From: Candidatus Melainabacteria bacterium
GTDB taxonomy: Bacteria > Cyanobacteriota > Vampirovibrionia > Obscuribacterales > Obscuribacteraceae
Direction of reading: 5' to 3'
DNA length: 64,000 bases
NCBI GenBank assembly: GCA_017307165.1
Contig: JAFKGK010000009.1
Location: 105,358 to 169,357, forward strand
The position numbers and the translations under genes were made by a program. Each line of letters begins with the position of its first letter. Positions within the stretch are counted from its first letter, which is position 1. Shown piece by piece: positions 26,510 through 33,827 of the stretch. The notes beneath the pieces were generated by a model. It did not search any database and was not told where the DNA came from. It was given only the letters and a program-made list of their open reading frames with translations.

Positions 26510-27004
26510 ATGAAGATGAGTCAGGGTGTCGAATGGGCCATCCATTGCTGCGCTCTTTTGGCCTCCCTGCCTGCTGAGGTGACGATGAGGCTGGAAAAGA
26601 TAGCCGAGTTTTACGATCTGCCTTTGCCCTATTTGCGCAAGCAGTTTCAAGCTCTATCACGTGCGGGTATAGTCACGACGACCACCGGCCCTCAAGGTGG
26701 CTACCGCCTGGCCAAAACTGCAGCCGAGACCAATCTGCTACAAATCTATATCGCAATAGAAGGCGACGATCCCTGCTTTAAATGCAATGAGATCCGTCAG
26801 CAAGGCCCGACGGCGGCCTTCCAAAAGGACTACGCAAGACCCTGCGGCATCGCTAGAATAATGTGGAATGCCGAGCGCGCGTGGCGTCGAGAGCTAGAAA
26901 AAGCCACTCTTGCCGAACTGGTCTCAGACGCTGCCAAAGAAATAGATCCGGCAAAGCAAGCAGCGTCTGCTAAATGGATCGCTGCCTGTCTGGCCGAACG
27001 TTGA
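26510..27004 (+). CDS. Rrf2 family transcriptional regulator
   Basis: 164 aa. The N-terminal winged helix-turn-helix matches the Rrf2 family: GVEWAIHCCALLA, LEKIAEFYDLPLPYLRKQFQALSRAGIV and GPQGGYRLAK. Family members such as IscR, NsrR and RirA often bind an Fe-S cluster through three Cys in the second half. Here Cys residues occur in DPCFKCNEI and ARPCGI, giving three candidates with spacing of that kind. The start is ATG 26510 with GGGAGG 8 nt upstream. It is divergent from the FAD oxidoreductase with twin palindromes between them. Iron, nitric oxide or redox sensing is plausible but unproven. Confidence 0.9.
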   Translation: MKMSQGVEWAIHCCALLASLPAEVTMRLEKIAEFYDLPLPYLRKQFQALSRAGIVTTTTGPQGGYRLAKTAAETNLLQIYIAIEGDDPCFKCNEIRQQGPTAAFQKDYARPCGIARIMWNAERAWRRELEKATLAELVSDAAKEIDPAKQAASAKWIAACLAER

Positions 27005-27006
27005 GC

Positions 27007-27528
27007 CTATTGCTCGGTCTTGATCAAATCCCAACGATATTTGGGATCGGCTTCGTCAGGACCAAAGTGCACCTCTGTGCTCAAATTTTCTACGTGAAAG
27101 GCATACATGGAGTCGCCCGAAGCCTTGGCATTGGTGAGCTTATAGCCGTCCGAGGTAGGGACGACGGTAAATAGGTTTTTTTCGCTGTCGAGGATGGCTG
27201 TGCGCTCAGCAATGTAGTGGGGTGAAAGGTTGAGCCCCTCACTGTCGCTATTGGCTTTGACGAGGTACTTGTTGAGTGGCTTGCCGGTCTTTTTGTCTAC
27301 CTGACGAATAAACTGCCACTTTTGACGGCCTGACTTTTTGAAGTCTTGCAAAAATACGTTTTGTCCGGGCGAAACGCCCCATGGATCGACAGCCTGACCG
27401 CTTGCTTTGTTGACGATAAAATACCACCCAGTATCCGGCATAGCCTCTTGAGCCGACACCATATTTGGTGCCACCACGAAACCTGATGCAGCGAGCAAGG
27501 CTGCTATTGCCAATTTGTTGATTTGCAT
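27007..27528 (-). CDS. Exported ricin-type beta-trefoil protein
   Basis: 173 aa. A signal peptide ends near VSAQEA (residue ~27). The mature part resembles one ricin B-lectin beta-trefoil: GWYFIVNKASGQAVDPWG, NVFLQDFKKSGRQKWQFI (a QxW motif) and further strand repeats ending RWDLIK. Ricin-like domains bind carbohydrates; here it may bind cell-envelope or extracellular glycans. The stop is only 3 bp from the stop of the convergent Rrf2 gene. It is monocistronic on the minus strand. The fold is called from the QxW pattern and could be divergent in binding. Confidence 0.68.
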   Translation of the reverse strand: MQINKLAIAALLAASGFVVAPNMVSAQEAMPDTGWYFIVNKASGQAVDPWGVSPGQNVFLQDFKKSGRQKWQFIRQVDKKTGKPLNKYLVKANSDSEGLNLSPHYIAERTAILDSEKNLFTVVPTSDGYKLTNAKASGDSMYAFHVENLSTEVHFGPDEADPKYRWDLIKTEQ

Positions 27529-27568
27529 ATTTACCTCTTTATTTCACCTAAATGCATCTTAAGATGCC

Positions 27569-28504
27569 TCAGCGCCAATCGTACAAGACCGCCAGATCCT
27601 CACGGTCCAGGACCGTGTCGTTGGGTCGATGCATGATGATACCAAAGCTGACTGGTTTGTATCCGGCTCCCAGAACGCAACCATAGGCTGCCTCTTGGGC
27701 TGTGTTGACTCCTGTGCCAATGACCTTGATGCCTCTGGCTCGCATGATCGTCTCGATCTCGGCGAGCATTTTGCTTAAGACGTCGGTGGTTGCGGATTGG
27801 TTCAATCGAGGTGAAACAGCAGCAAATTTGACGTAGCACGCATTGGTCTCGGCTTCGGCACCGGGGCCAAAATGGCACATCGCAAATGCGTCAGGCCAGA
27901 CAAAAGTTTCTCCGCATCCTTCTTTTGCGATGGCTTCGATTTCGGGTCTCAGATCGAGACCAGGATAGAGCCCGTCGCAAAGCTCGCGCATCATGTTGAG
28001 CGCCTGGGCACGATCATTATCTTTCATTTGCGACAGGCCCCGGCCCGTAAACTCGCTTGCGACGCCGACATTGGCGATTTCTTTGCGAGCAAGGGCGGTG
28101 AGTCGCCTGGGATAAAAGCCAAATTTTTGATAAAGACCAATGTGTTTTGGGCTGTTTGCAAAGGTGAAAAGGCCCTGGGCGGTGGTGCCATATTTTGAGT
28201 AGTCGGCCATGATCGGCTCTAAAAGCTGCTGCGCTATGCCGCGGCCCCAATAATCGGGAAGGACGGTGAGAGGGCCAAAATAGCCGACAGAGCCCCAAAT
28301 GGAGCTGCAGATGAGCGCAATGAGATCGTCACCGTCATGTGCAGCATAATTGGATTGAGGCTGGAGGCTCATTCTCGACTTAAAAGTAGCGCCAGGCATA
28401 AACCGTGCTGGATCAGGGATCTGCATCTGCGCAGCAAAGGCCTGGCGTATGATGTCGTCGGCACGCGGAAAATCGGCCTCTGTCAAACTTTTGATGGTCA
28501 GCAT
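27569..28504 (-). CDS. GNAT family N-acetyltransferase with double GNAT-like layout
   Basis: 311 aa from ATG 28504. The first half has the acetyl-CoA site pattern LTVLPDYWGRGIAQQLLEPIM and a GLYQKFGFYPRR end, as in GCN5-related acetyltransferases. The second half (about 170-311) has a degenerate repeat of the fold with VLSKMLAEIETIMRARGIKVIGTGVN and GCVLGAGYKPVSFGIIMHRP, which also ends like a GNAT domain. Earlier in-frame ATG (28540) and further upstream frame exist, but the latter begins inside a terminator stem, and LTIKSLTEADFPRADDI is a typical GNAT beginning. No clear ribosome site was found. Substrate unknown. Confidence 0.75.
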   Translation of the reverse strand: MLTIKSLTEADFPRADDIIRQAFAAQMQIPDPARFMPGATFKSRMSLQPQSNYAAHDGDDLIALICSSIWGSVGYFGPLTVLPDYWGRGIAQQLLEPIMADYSKYGTTAQGLFTFANSPKHIGLYQKFGFYPRRLTALARKEIANVGVASEFTGRGLSQMKDNDRAQALNMMRELCDGLYPGLDLRPEIEAIAKEGCGETFVWPDAFAMCHFGPGAEAETNACYVKFAAVSPRLNQSATTDVLSKMLAEIETIMRARGIKVIGTGVNTAQEAAYGCVLGAGYKPVSFGIIMHRPNDTVLDREDLAVLYDWR

Positions 28505-28616
28505 GTTTGCGGTGGCAATCCTTGGTCGGGGGCGATGCATAAGGATACCAACCCAAACAACCAAAGACACATTCAAAAAAGCATAAATCACTATGCTCGC
28601 TAGTAGCAAACAGCAC

Positions 28617-28678
28617 AAAAAAAAGCCCCCAGGATGCAACCGATCTCACGACCGATCGCAGCGCCTGGGGCACTTTTT
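28617..28678 (-). terminator. Terminator of the cyanophycinase-like gene
   Basis: GCCCC(C)AGG at 28625-28633 pairs with CCTGGGGC at 28664-28671; inside, GATC repeats can pair. On the minus strand eight T residues follow (A-run 28617-28624). A T-run on the other side (28674-28678) could make it bidirectional. Confidence 0.75.
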
Positions 28679-28688
28679 AACAAACTGA

Positions 28689-29438
28689 CTAGCGGCGCAA
28701 ATAAATGACCTCGCCAGCATCCAGAATACGCGTCTCCACAGCGCCCGCAGGACCGATCGCGATCCCGGAGTTTCTGTAGACATAGACCTGCCCGCTGCCA
28801 AAGACAGTGGCGCTGAGAGCGCAAGATTGCCCAGCCTGGATCAGAACAGCAGTGTCCTCATCCAGCCCGAGCGCCATCTCGGCCCCCGATGCTGGATTCT
28901 GCAGAGCCACGATTGGCCGCGCAAACCGCCCACGCTCGGCAAAGTGAGTATCGAACATCACCTCACCAGTCAGACCGAGACCTGCAGCCATCGTGAGATC
29001 GCGATGCGTGCCGCCCGTGATCATGGTCTTACCCATGCATGCAGCACCGGCAGACGTCCCGCCAATCAGCCCGCCGCCAGCGTAGTAATCCGCCAGAGCC
29101 TTGATGCCGAGATCTCCCAGGCGCGCCACCAGATCCGACTGATCGCCACCTGTGAGAAAAACAGCACAAAAATCTGACAGATCCGCGCCAAAGCCAGAGT
29201 CAGAGCCAGCGCACACCACTTCCGCATCGGCATATTCGCCGACCAAAAGTGCATCGCGAGTCCGAGCAAAAGCCTTTTCGGGCTCGCTCGAAGCGAAAGG
29301 CACGACCAAAACGCGCAGCTTGTCGCCAGCGCATCGATCGGCAGCCAATCGCATAAACACCTGCATGCACGTCGTTGCTGCCCCTCCGATGAGAAACAGC
29401 CGACCGCGCACGCCATCGACATTTTTCAAAGTTTCCAT
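28689..29438 (-). CDS. Cyanophycinase-like peptidase (family S51)
   Basis: 249 aa. Family S51 serine peptidases include cyanophycinase, which cleaves the Asp-Arg storage polymer, and dipeptidase E. Here FLTGGDQ and GGTSAGAACMG (nucleophile Ser in GTSAGA) are diagnostic, with GLGLTGEVMFDTHFAERGR as the following His-containing segment. The length is near that of cyanophycinase. No cyanophycin synthetase is visible in the window. It is followed by a strong terminator. The HNH nuclease gene upstream on the same strand ends 21 bp before its start, so the two may be cotranscribed. Confidence 0.82.
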   Translation of the reverse strand: METLKNVDGVRGRLFLIGGAATTCMQVFMRLAADRCAGDKLRVLVVPFASSEPEKAFARTRDALLVGEYADAEVVCAGSDSGFGADLSDFCAVFLTGGDQSDLVARLGDLGIKALADYYAGGGLIGGTSAGAACMGKTMITGGTHRDLTMAAGLGLTGEVMFDTHFAERGRFARPIVALQNPASGAEMALGLDEDTAVLIQAGQSCALSATVFGSGQVYVYRNSGIAIGPAGAVETRILDAGEVIYLRR

Positions 29439-29458
29439 ATTGCCCCTTGGTCTAAAGG

Positions 29459-29971
29459 TTAAGTCGAAACTCCCGCAAAAAACTTTGCCCAGCTCGCATG
29501 CCCCTGACCGACCGAGATGTACAGGTCAGCCCTGAAAGCAATCGCTTGCAAGGGTCGAACAGGAATGCTCTTGAGCACCATGCCCGATTCCTCGAGAGAG
29601 CGACAGCCCTTTTTCTGGTTGCATGCGAAACAAGCCGTGGCGAGGTTTTCCCAGGTATTTTTACCGCCGTCGCACCGGGGCACCACATGGTCGAGAGTCA
29701 GGTGGACTCCCTCGCCATGCGCTCCGCAGTACAAGCAAGCATAACCGTCGCGATGAAAGATATTACGCCGACCAGGCACCAGGCGCGGTGGCGCAAAATC
29801 TGCGACCTTGCGTTTCAGCTGGATCACGGCCGGAAAAGACGGATCACCCGCCTCGCCCGACTCGAGTTCAAGCACCTTGCCCCGCCCGGTAGAGAGCATG
29901 GCAAAGGCCCGTTTCCAACTGCAAAAATTCAACGGCTCACCAGAGCCGTCGATCACTAGCACTTTCTTCAT
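29459..29971 (-). CDS. HNH endonuclease
   Basis: 170 aa. The HNH fold is complete: CLYCG as the first zinc pair, LTLDHVVPRCDGGKNTWENLATAC with the catalytic His and the Asn, then ACFACNQKKG as the second zinc pair. The N-terminal VLVIDGSGEPLNFCSWKRAFAML run matches the common stand-alone bacterial HNH family that often occurs in cyanobacteria and proteobacteria. The start is ATG 29971 with AGGTG 7 nt upstream; the longer open frame to 30067 enters a hairpin region. It may share a transcript with the cyanophycinase-like gene. The biological role of this family is not settled. Confidence 0.85.
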   Translation of the reverse strand: MKKVLVIDGSGEPLNFCSWKRAFAMLSTGRGKVLELESGEAGDPSFPAVIQLKRKVADFAPPRLVPGRRNIFHRDGYACLYCGAHGEGVHLTLDHVVPRCDGGKNTWENLATACFACNQKKGCRSLEESGMVLKSIPVRPLQAIAFRADLYISVGQGHASWAKFFAGVST

Positions 29972-30020
29972 TGCAGTGCACCTGCTAGACAGCCATTCGC
30001 ACCAAGAGAAAGCAGCTCGG

Positions 30021-30052
30021 GATAGCCCGAGGTCTTGCGACCTCAGGCTATC
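30021..30052. terminator. Stem-loop covering the stop codon of paralogue B
   Basis: GATAGCC-c-GAGGTC pairs with GACCTC-a-GGCTATC (7 + 6 bp, one mismatch) around TTGC. The TGA of the 30043-31170 gene lies inside one arm. TTTT follows on the plus strand only, so termination on the minus strand is uncertain. Confidence 0.5.
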
Positions 30053-31170
30053 TTTTGAGCTTGACACACCTCCGGGTTAAAGCAGACCCGCGGCTTAAAG
30101 CCACGCGCGCGCTCGCTCAGAGGCTTGTACAGCCAGAGACAGGTCTCGTCCAGGTTGTTTTGCGGCCACTGCAGATCGGTCTCATGCCCGTTAGCCAGAC
30201 TGCCCATGGACAGACCGGCCGGGATGCGATCGGCAGGACGCAAGCTCTGGATCACGCAAGCCCAGGATTGCTGGGTGCGGGTGAGAGGCTGTCCAGAAGC
30301 ACGGATCTTCTCGAGCCCGGCGGTGAGCCTGGCGACGATCTTTTCCTGCGCTGGGTCGGAGTAGGCAAAGCCTCCATCGACCGCCCACATCGCCACGTGA
30401 TAATGGCTTGCAGCCATCTCGATGAGATCGTAGCCGTGCTTGCGGGCAATGATGTCAAAGCCTTTGAGCGCGTACTGCGAGACATCGGGCACGGGGCGAG
30501 CAAACTGGCCGGGAGCATGCTTGCTCTTGAAGGCCCGTTCGAAATGCTCCAAAAACTTGTCCGCATCCTGGAGGTAGCGGAAAGGATTTTGGAGGAAAGC
30601 GTCGTAGTCCTTGTCGCCGGTGGCGTCGACGGCACGGGACGCAGGCATGAAGCCATAGATGGACAGCTCGACGGAGCTGAGCGTGTCGCTCAGGCGTTGA
30701 TGCCGGACGGGATGGTCGTAGGTGTAGTCGAGCAATGCGCTGTCGTTGGCTCGCCACGTACCGTCATAGCGACGATCGCGGAGAGCCGCCTTGAGCACGA
30801 GCTCGGCACGTCCTTTGTCCACATTGCCAAACCAGCAAAACACCTCAAACTTGACGCCGTCAGCCTTGACGACGATAGCACCGCGTTCGGTGCGATAGAT
30901 TGTGTGGCGGTAGGGAAAACGCACCAAAGCAGCGCTGTGCTGATTGGGTCCCACCGCAAGCAGGTGACCATTGAGATTGGTCGCCTCGTCCCCAGGAAAA
31001 ATGCCCTGTCGAGTCTCCAAGACGCGAGTCTCACCGCGCTTGTTGATCTGACCGAGCAGGCCCTTCACCGTCGGAGTTACCAGATGGCGAAAGATTTCCT
31101 CATCGCTCACGTGAGCGATCGGGGAGACACCAAGCAGTGCCGCCTGATCGTGAGTTTCAAATACTGGCAT
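30043..31170 (-). CDS. Unknown-family protein, paralogue B
   Basis: 375 aa, soluble. It is homologous along its length to the 17869-18924 protein, sharing SPIAHVSD..., VTPTVKGLLG, ALRDRRYDGT, MAASHYHVAMW, LTRTQQSW, PADRIP, WPQNN and LWLYKPLSERARGFKP. It is ~24 residues longer, mostly from a C-terminal tail and a Gly/Asn-rich insert before WPQ. AGAGG lies 8 nt before ATG 31170; the frame upstream is Cys-rich and not coding. Codons are C/G-ending, as for paralogue A. Unlike A it has no transporter gene attached. No known domain is recognised; conserved His, Trp and Tyr suggest binding or catalysis. Confidence 0.75.
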   Translation of the reverse strand: MPVFETHDQAALLGVSPIAHVSDEEIFRHLVTPTVKGLLGQINKRGETRVLETRQGIFPGDEATNLNGHLLAVGPNQHSAALVRFPYRHTIYRTERGAIVVKADGVKFEVFCWFGNVDKGRAELVLKAALRDRRYDGTWRANDSALLDYTYDHPVRHQRLSDTLSSVELSIYGFMPASRAVDATGDKDYDAFLQNPFRYLQDADKFLEHFERAFKSKHAPGQFARPVPDVSQYALKGFDIIARKHGYDLIEMAASHYHVAMWAVDGGFAYSDPAQEKIVARLTAGLEKIRASGQPLTRTQQSWACVIQSLRPADRIPAGLSMGSLANGHETDLQWPQNNLDETCLWLYKPLSERARGFKPRVCFNPEVCQAQKIA

Positions 31171-31462
31171 AGTAAAAGCCTCTTGTGTTTTGTTAAGTTT
31201 TTGGCTGCATGTAAACCTCGCTGTACAAGCCAAGTTGCAGCAATGACAGAAGCAAAACCGCCTCGATGGACACGCCAAAAGACCCCGGCCATCCTCGAAA
31301 GCTCGATAAAGCTCACGAAAAAACAGCGAGGGGTCTTGTTATTGGTCTTCCGAAGTACAGTCCTGTGTATTTAGAAAAAAGAGATGATCTTGAGCCTAGA
31401 GAAACTAAACTCATAAACACAAGGTTCTTGATTCAAAATATTAGTAAATAACTAATATTTGA
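31171..31462. other. Intergenic region without supported gene
   Basis: About 290 bases upstream of paralogue B and beyond the DUF2239 terminator. A 61-codon plus-strand frame is present but lacks a ribosome site and family resemblance. The right half is AT-rich. Confidence 0.4.
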
Positions 31463-31491
31463 TTTAAAGAGAGTCCCAGGTACAGACTCTC
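31463..31491 (-). terminator. Terminator of the DUF2239 gene
   Basis: GAGAGTC (31469-31475) pairs with GACTCTC (31485-31491). On the minus strand TTTAAAT follows. It lies 9 nt after the stop at 31500. Confidence 0.65.
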
Positions 31492-31499
31492 CACGGTCG

Positions 31500-32075
31500 C
31501 TAGCTCGCGCTAAAGTCAAAAAATGGTCCTGAAAGAGATAGCGCTAACTCGCGCACATCCGGAGGCCAGCTAGAGACAAGACTTTCAAAAGTTTGACGGT
31601 CGCTACGGTAGAGTGCTCGCGTTGCCTCTTCAAACCCTGCCTCATTGCCTGCCATAGCGGACATAAAGTGATAGGCGGCATCCTGAGCTCGACGCGCCTC
31701 ACCCGCAGCCTTCATCTCACTACTTTCCCCTGCCCTGGCCTCATCGACCAGTTTGCGCAGACACACCGATGCACCACCAGGCTGAGCCGCAAGCCAATCC
31801 CAGTGCCGCGGCAACAGTGTCACCTCACGAGCAATCACACCAAGCTTTGGTCGTCCGACTGTCTTGCTGCGACTCTCCAGATCCACTTGCTTGCCGGTAG
31901 CCAGATCAAAAATCAAAAAATCTTGAGCCACTATCCTTACATCGGGTCGCTCAATGGCACCCTCGGCAGCCAGAGATTCGGCGATAGCCTCAAAGGCCTC
32001 TGCCACCTGGTCCATACTGCCCATGCAAAAACACTCTTTTTCACTGATCTTGAATGCAGCGAATTTTTTTTCCAT
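31500..32075 (-). CDS. DUF2239 family protein
   Basis: 191 aa. The stretch GRPKLGVIAREVTLLPRHWDWLAAQPGGAS and the following LRKLVDEAR run are the hallmark of the DUF2239 family, a cytoplasmic family of unknown function found in many bacteria. Flanking parts, including the N-terminal AFKISEKECFCMGS and the C-terminal helical region with DAAYHFMSAMAGNEAGFEEATRALY, also fit. It has its own strong promoter with two 19-bp direct repeats and a palindrome, so its expression is tightly regulated. It starts at ATG 32075 and is closed by a terminator. Confidence 0.85.
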   Translation of the reverse strand: MEKKFAAFKISEKECFCMGSMDQVAEAFEAIAESLAAEGAIERPDVRIVAQDFLIFDLATGKQVDLESRSKTVGRPKLGVIAREVTLLPRHWDWLAAQPGGASVCLRKLVDEARAGESSEMKAAGEARRAQDAAYHFMSAMAGNEAGFEEATRALYRSDRQTFESLVSSWPPDVRELALSLSGPFFDFSAS

Positions 32076-32087
32076 GACTAAAATCCT

Positions 32088-32148
32088 ATTGCGTTATATC
32101 GCAATATTACCCGGGCAAAAACCCCTAGTCAATACTACCCGGGTAAAA
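32088..32148 (-). promoter_or_regulatory. DUF2239 promoter with tandem 19-bp repeats and palindrome
   Basis: On the minus strand TTGACT (32127-32132) and TAATAT (32104-32109) are spaced by exactly 17 bp, a near-consensus sigma-70 promoter. TTTTACCCGGGTAGTATTG (32130-32148) and TTTTGCCCGGGTAATATTG (32102-32120) are direct repeats, 17 of 19 identical and 28 bp apart; one abuts the -35 and the other covers the spacer and -10. ATTGCG-TTATAT-CGCAAT (32088-32105) spans the start point. This is a typical dual-site repressor layout; the regulator is unknown. Confidence 0.75.
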
Positions 32149-32150
32149 TC

Positions 32151-33350
32151 TCAACCATTGAAATATTCGATGAGGTCTTCAGTCGTTTCATGCATTTGCA
32201 TCAGATAAGCGATGTCCCGTGCGTGCCTGCTCAGATCGATGCTGAGAGTCATGGACGCATTGCTCAAAAGGCTGTCGCAAGCAGGAGTCGAAAGTCCGCA
32301 CATGCGAGCAAGTTGCGCAATCGGCAGCAAGTGATCGATGACGCAATCAGCCAGAGTCTGCCTGGCGAGATCCGCATGATCCATGCAGTCGCCGCTGAGC
32401 CATTGCTTGCCGGCCTGACTAAGCAGGGAGGAAATATCAGATTGCTTGGTGGCAACCAGATCCTCGGTGAGGATGGTGCAAAAATCGAGATGGGGCCCCT
32501 GAAATATCTGACTGAGCCTGGAGATCTCCGCCTGCAACCGCAAGACCAGATCGACCATGTCTGCATCCACGCTTACACTGTCTCTAAAAAGCATATCCAC
32601 CAGAAAAACCGGCATCAATATCGACTTGAGGTCGCTGAGACCTCTCTCGATGACCGAGCTGGCGGGCATCAGACCCTGACTGATACTGCATGCAGCCTGC
32701 ATGGAGCGTCTCAGCTCGTTGCGGGTGCGACCGGCAAGATTGACCTGGCGACGATCAAAGGGATAATCCATCTCGATCACATCCAGGATGAGATCCGGAC
32801 GCAATGCATCTAGATGCCGACCCAGCTCTATGGATGCCATAAAAGGACAGCCAGCAAGGATGATGGTCAGGCTGCGGTCAAGTATCGGACCGATGGCTCG
32901 CGCCAGTACCTCATAGTCATAAGCACCGCCGGCGACGATCAAAGCGCCCGCGCCATCCAGGAGCTCTACTATGGATTTAACCGGAGTGAAAGCCTCTGTA
33001 TCTCCTGGCTTTGCAAATCGACTCACCGGATCGCGAAACAAGCCTTGCCTGCAAAAACTACGCGCAAGCGAAAGATCTAGTCCACGGATAGACTGCCTGC
33101 CGATACCATCCAGATTACGTGCGATGTGCGCAGCAAAAAGCTCGAGCTCATTGCACGGCCCAATCATCGCGATCGGCAAGCAAGCTAGATTGAGATCGAG
33201 ATCCAGGGCATTGCTATTAAGCTGTGTTGTCGAAAAATGGCGTCCCAGACTGGCGATTTGGCTAAACAAACTATGGTCCTGCAAAAGATTAAATGGAGCG
33301 ATGCGCTCTAAATGGCTCTTTTGAGCCGGCCAATATCTTAAAACGCCCAT
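32151..33350 (-). CDS. Hypothetical protein, possibly Rossmann-type dehydrogenase relative
   Basis: 399 aa, mainly helical in the second half, with no signal peptide. The central segment GAGALIVAGGAYDYEVLARAIGPILDRSLTIILAG followed by helices and the IERGLSDLKSILMPVFLVDMLFRD run loosely follows the plan of octopine/nopaline dehydrogenases, which have a Rossmann domain and then a helical domain. The expected N-terminal GxGxxG is not seen (AMIGPCNE instead), so activity as an NAD enzyme is doubtful. It ends just 3 bp before the DUF2239 upstream repeat. No ribosome site is evident at ATG 33350. Treat the family link as weak. Confidence 0.55.
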   Translation of the reverse strand: MGVLRYWPAQKSHLERIAPFNLLQDHSLFSQIASLGRHFSTTQLNSNALDLDLNLACLPIAMIGPCNELELFAAHIARNLDGIGRQSIRGLDLSLARSFCRQGLFRDPVSRFAKPGDTEAFTPVKSIVELLDGAGALIVAGGAYDYEVLARAIGPILDRSLTIILAGCPFMASIELGRHLDALRPDLILDVIEMDYPFDRRQVNLAGRTRNELRRSMQAACSISQGLMPASSVIERGLSDLKSILMPVFLVDMLFRDSVSVDADMVDLVLRLQAEISRLSQIFQGPHLDFCTILTEDLVATKQSDISSLLSQAGKQWLSGDCMDHADLARQTLADCVIDHLLPIAQLARMCGLSTPACDSLLSNASMTLSIDLSRHARDIAYLMQMHETTEDLIEYFNG

Positions 33351-33567
33351 GATTTAATCTAAGAGCGCTCCAGAAATCTGGCCTGACACAGCATAAATAC
33401 TTGCTCCCCAGAAGACAAGATCCAGCCACCAGGTTTAACCTTTAATGTGACTTTTCCATTTAATATTTCACGCCTCCGCTTGATCTGCGGTTTTATTAAA
33501 AATGCGTCCAGATTGTCAAGCGCTTGTATAGATCAGGGCATCGCAACAAGCCAATGGAGAAAGAGTC

Positions 33568-33816
33568 ATGTTCGAAGCCTTCGATATCCAAGAAGTAAAA
33601 AGAGCATCCATCCCCATGGGCAACGCGCTCCTCAAGGAATACATGGACACAACCACAGTATCCAATGCCCCGGCCGCTATGCCGGCGATCGCCATCGACC
33701 CCCAGAGCCTGGACACCGCGCATCACTATTTACCGCGCCTCGACCTTGCACTCAACTACAAAAAATCACCGGTCGCAGCATACAACCACCTGGCAGTGGC
33801 CAATTTTTCGCACTGA
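33568..33816 (+). CDS. Small hypothetical protein
   Basis: 82 aa. A purine-rich GGAGAAAGAG stands 5-10 nt before ATG 33568, which supports translation. The N-terminal MFEAFDIQEVKRASIPMGNALLKEYMD looks helical; the remainder is Ala/Pro/His-rich without predicted fold or signal peptide. It ends 12 bp from the stop of the convergent panC. No family is recognised. The good ribosome site and lack of opposing gene are the only arguments that it is real. Confidence 0.5.
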   Translation: MFEAFDIQEVKRASIPMGNALLKEYMDTTTVSNAPAAMPAIAIDPQSLDTAHHYLPRLDLALNYKKSPVAAYNHLAVANFSH

Positions 33817-33827
33817 TCACAGCCGTA

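Noticed and set aside
31266..31451. 61-codon plus-strand ORF
   Set aside because: No ribosome site and charged, repetitive content; it lies upstream of paralogue B on the opposite strand.
32151..33350. Firm assignment as opine dehydrogenase
   Set aside because: The helical-domain pattern is suggestive, but the GxGxxG nucleotide-binding motif is not present, so it is left as hypothetical.
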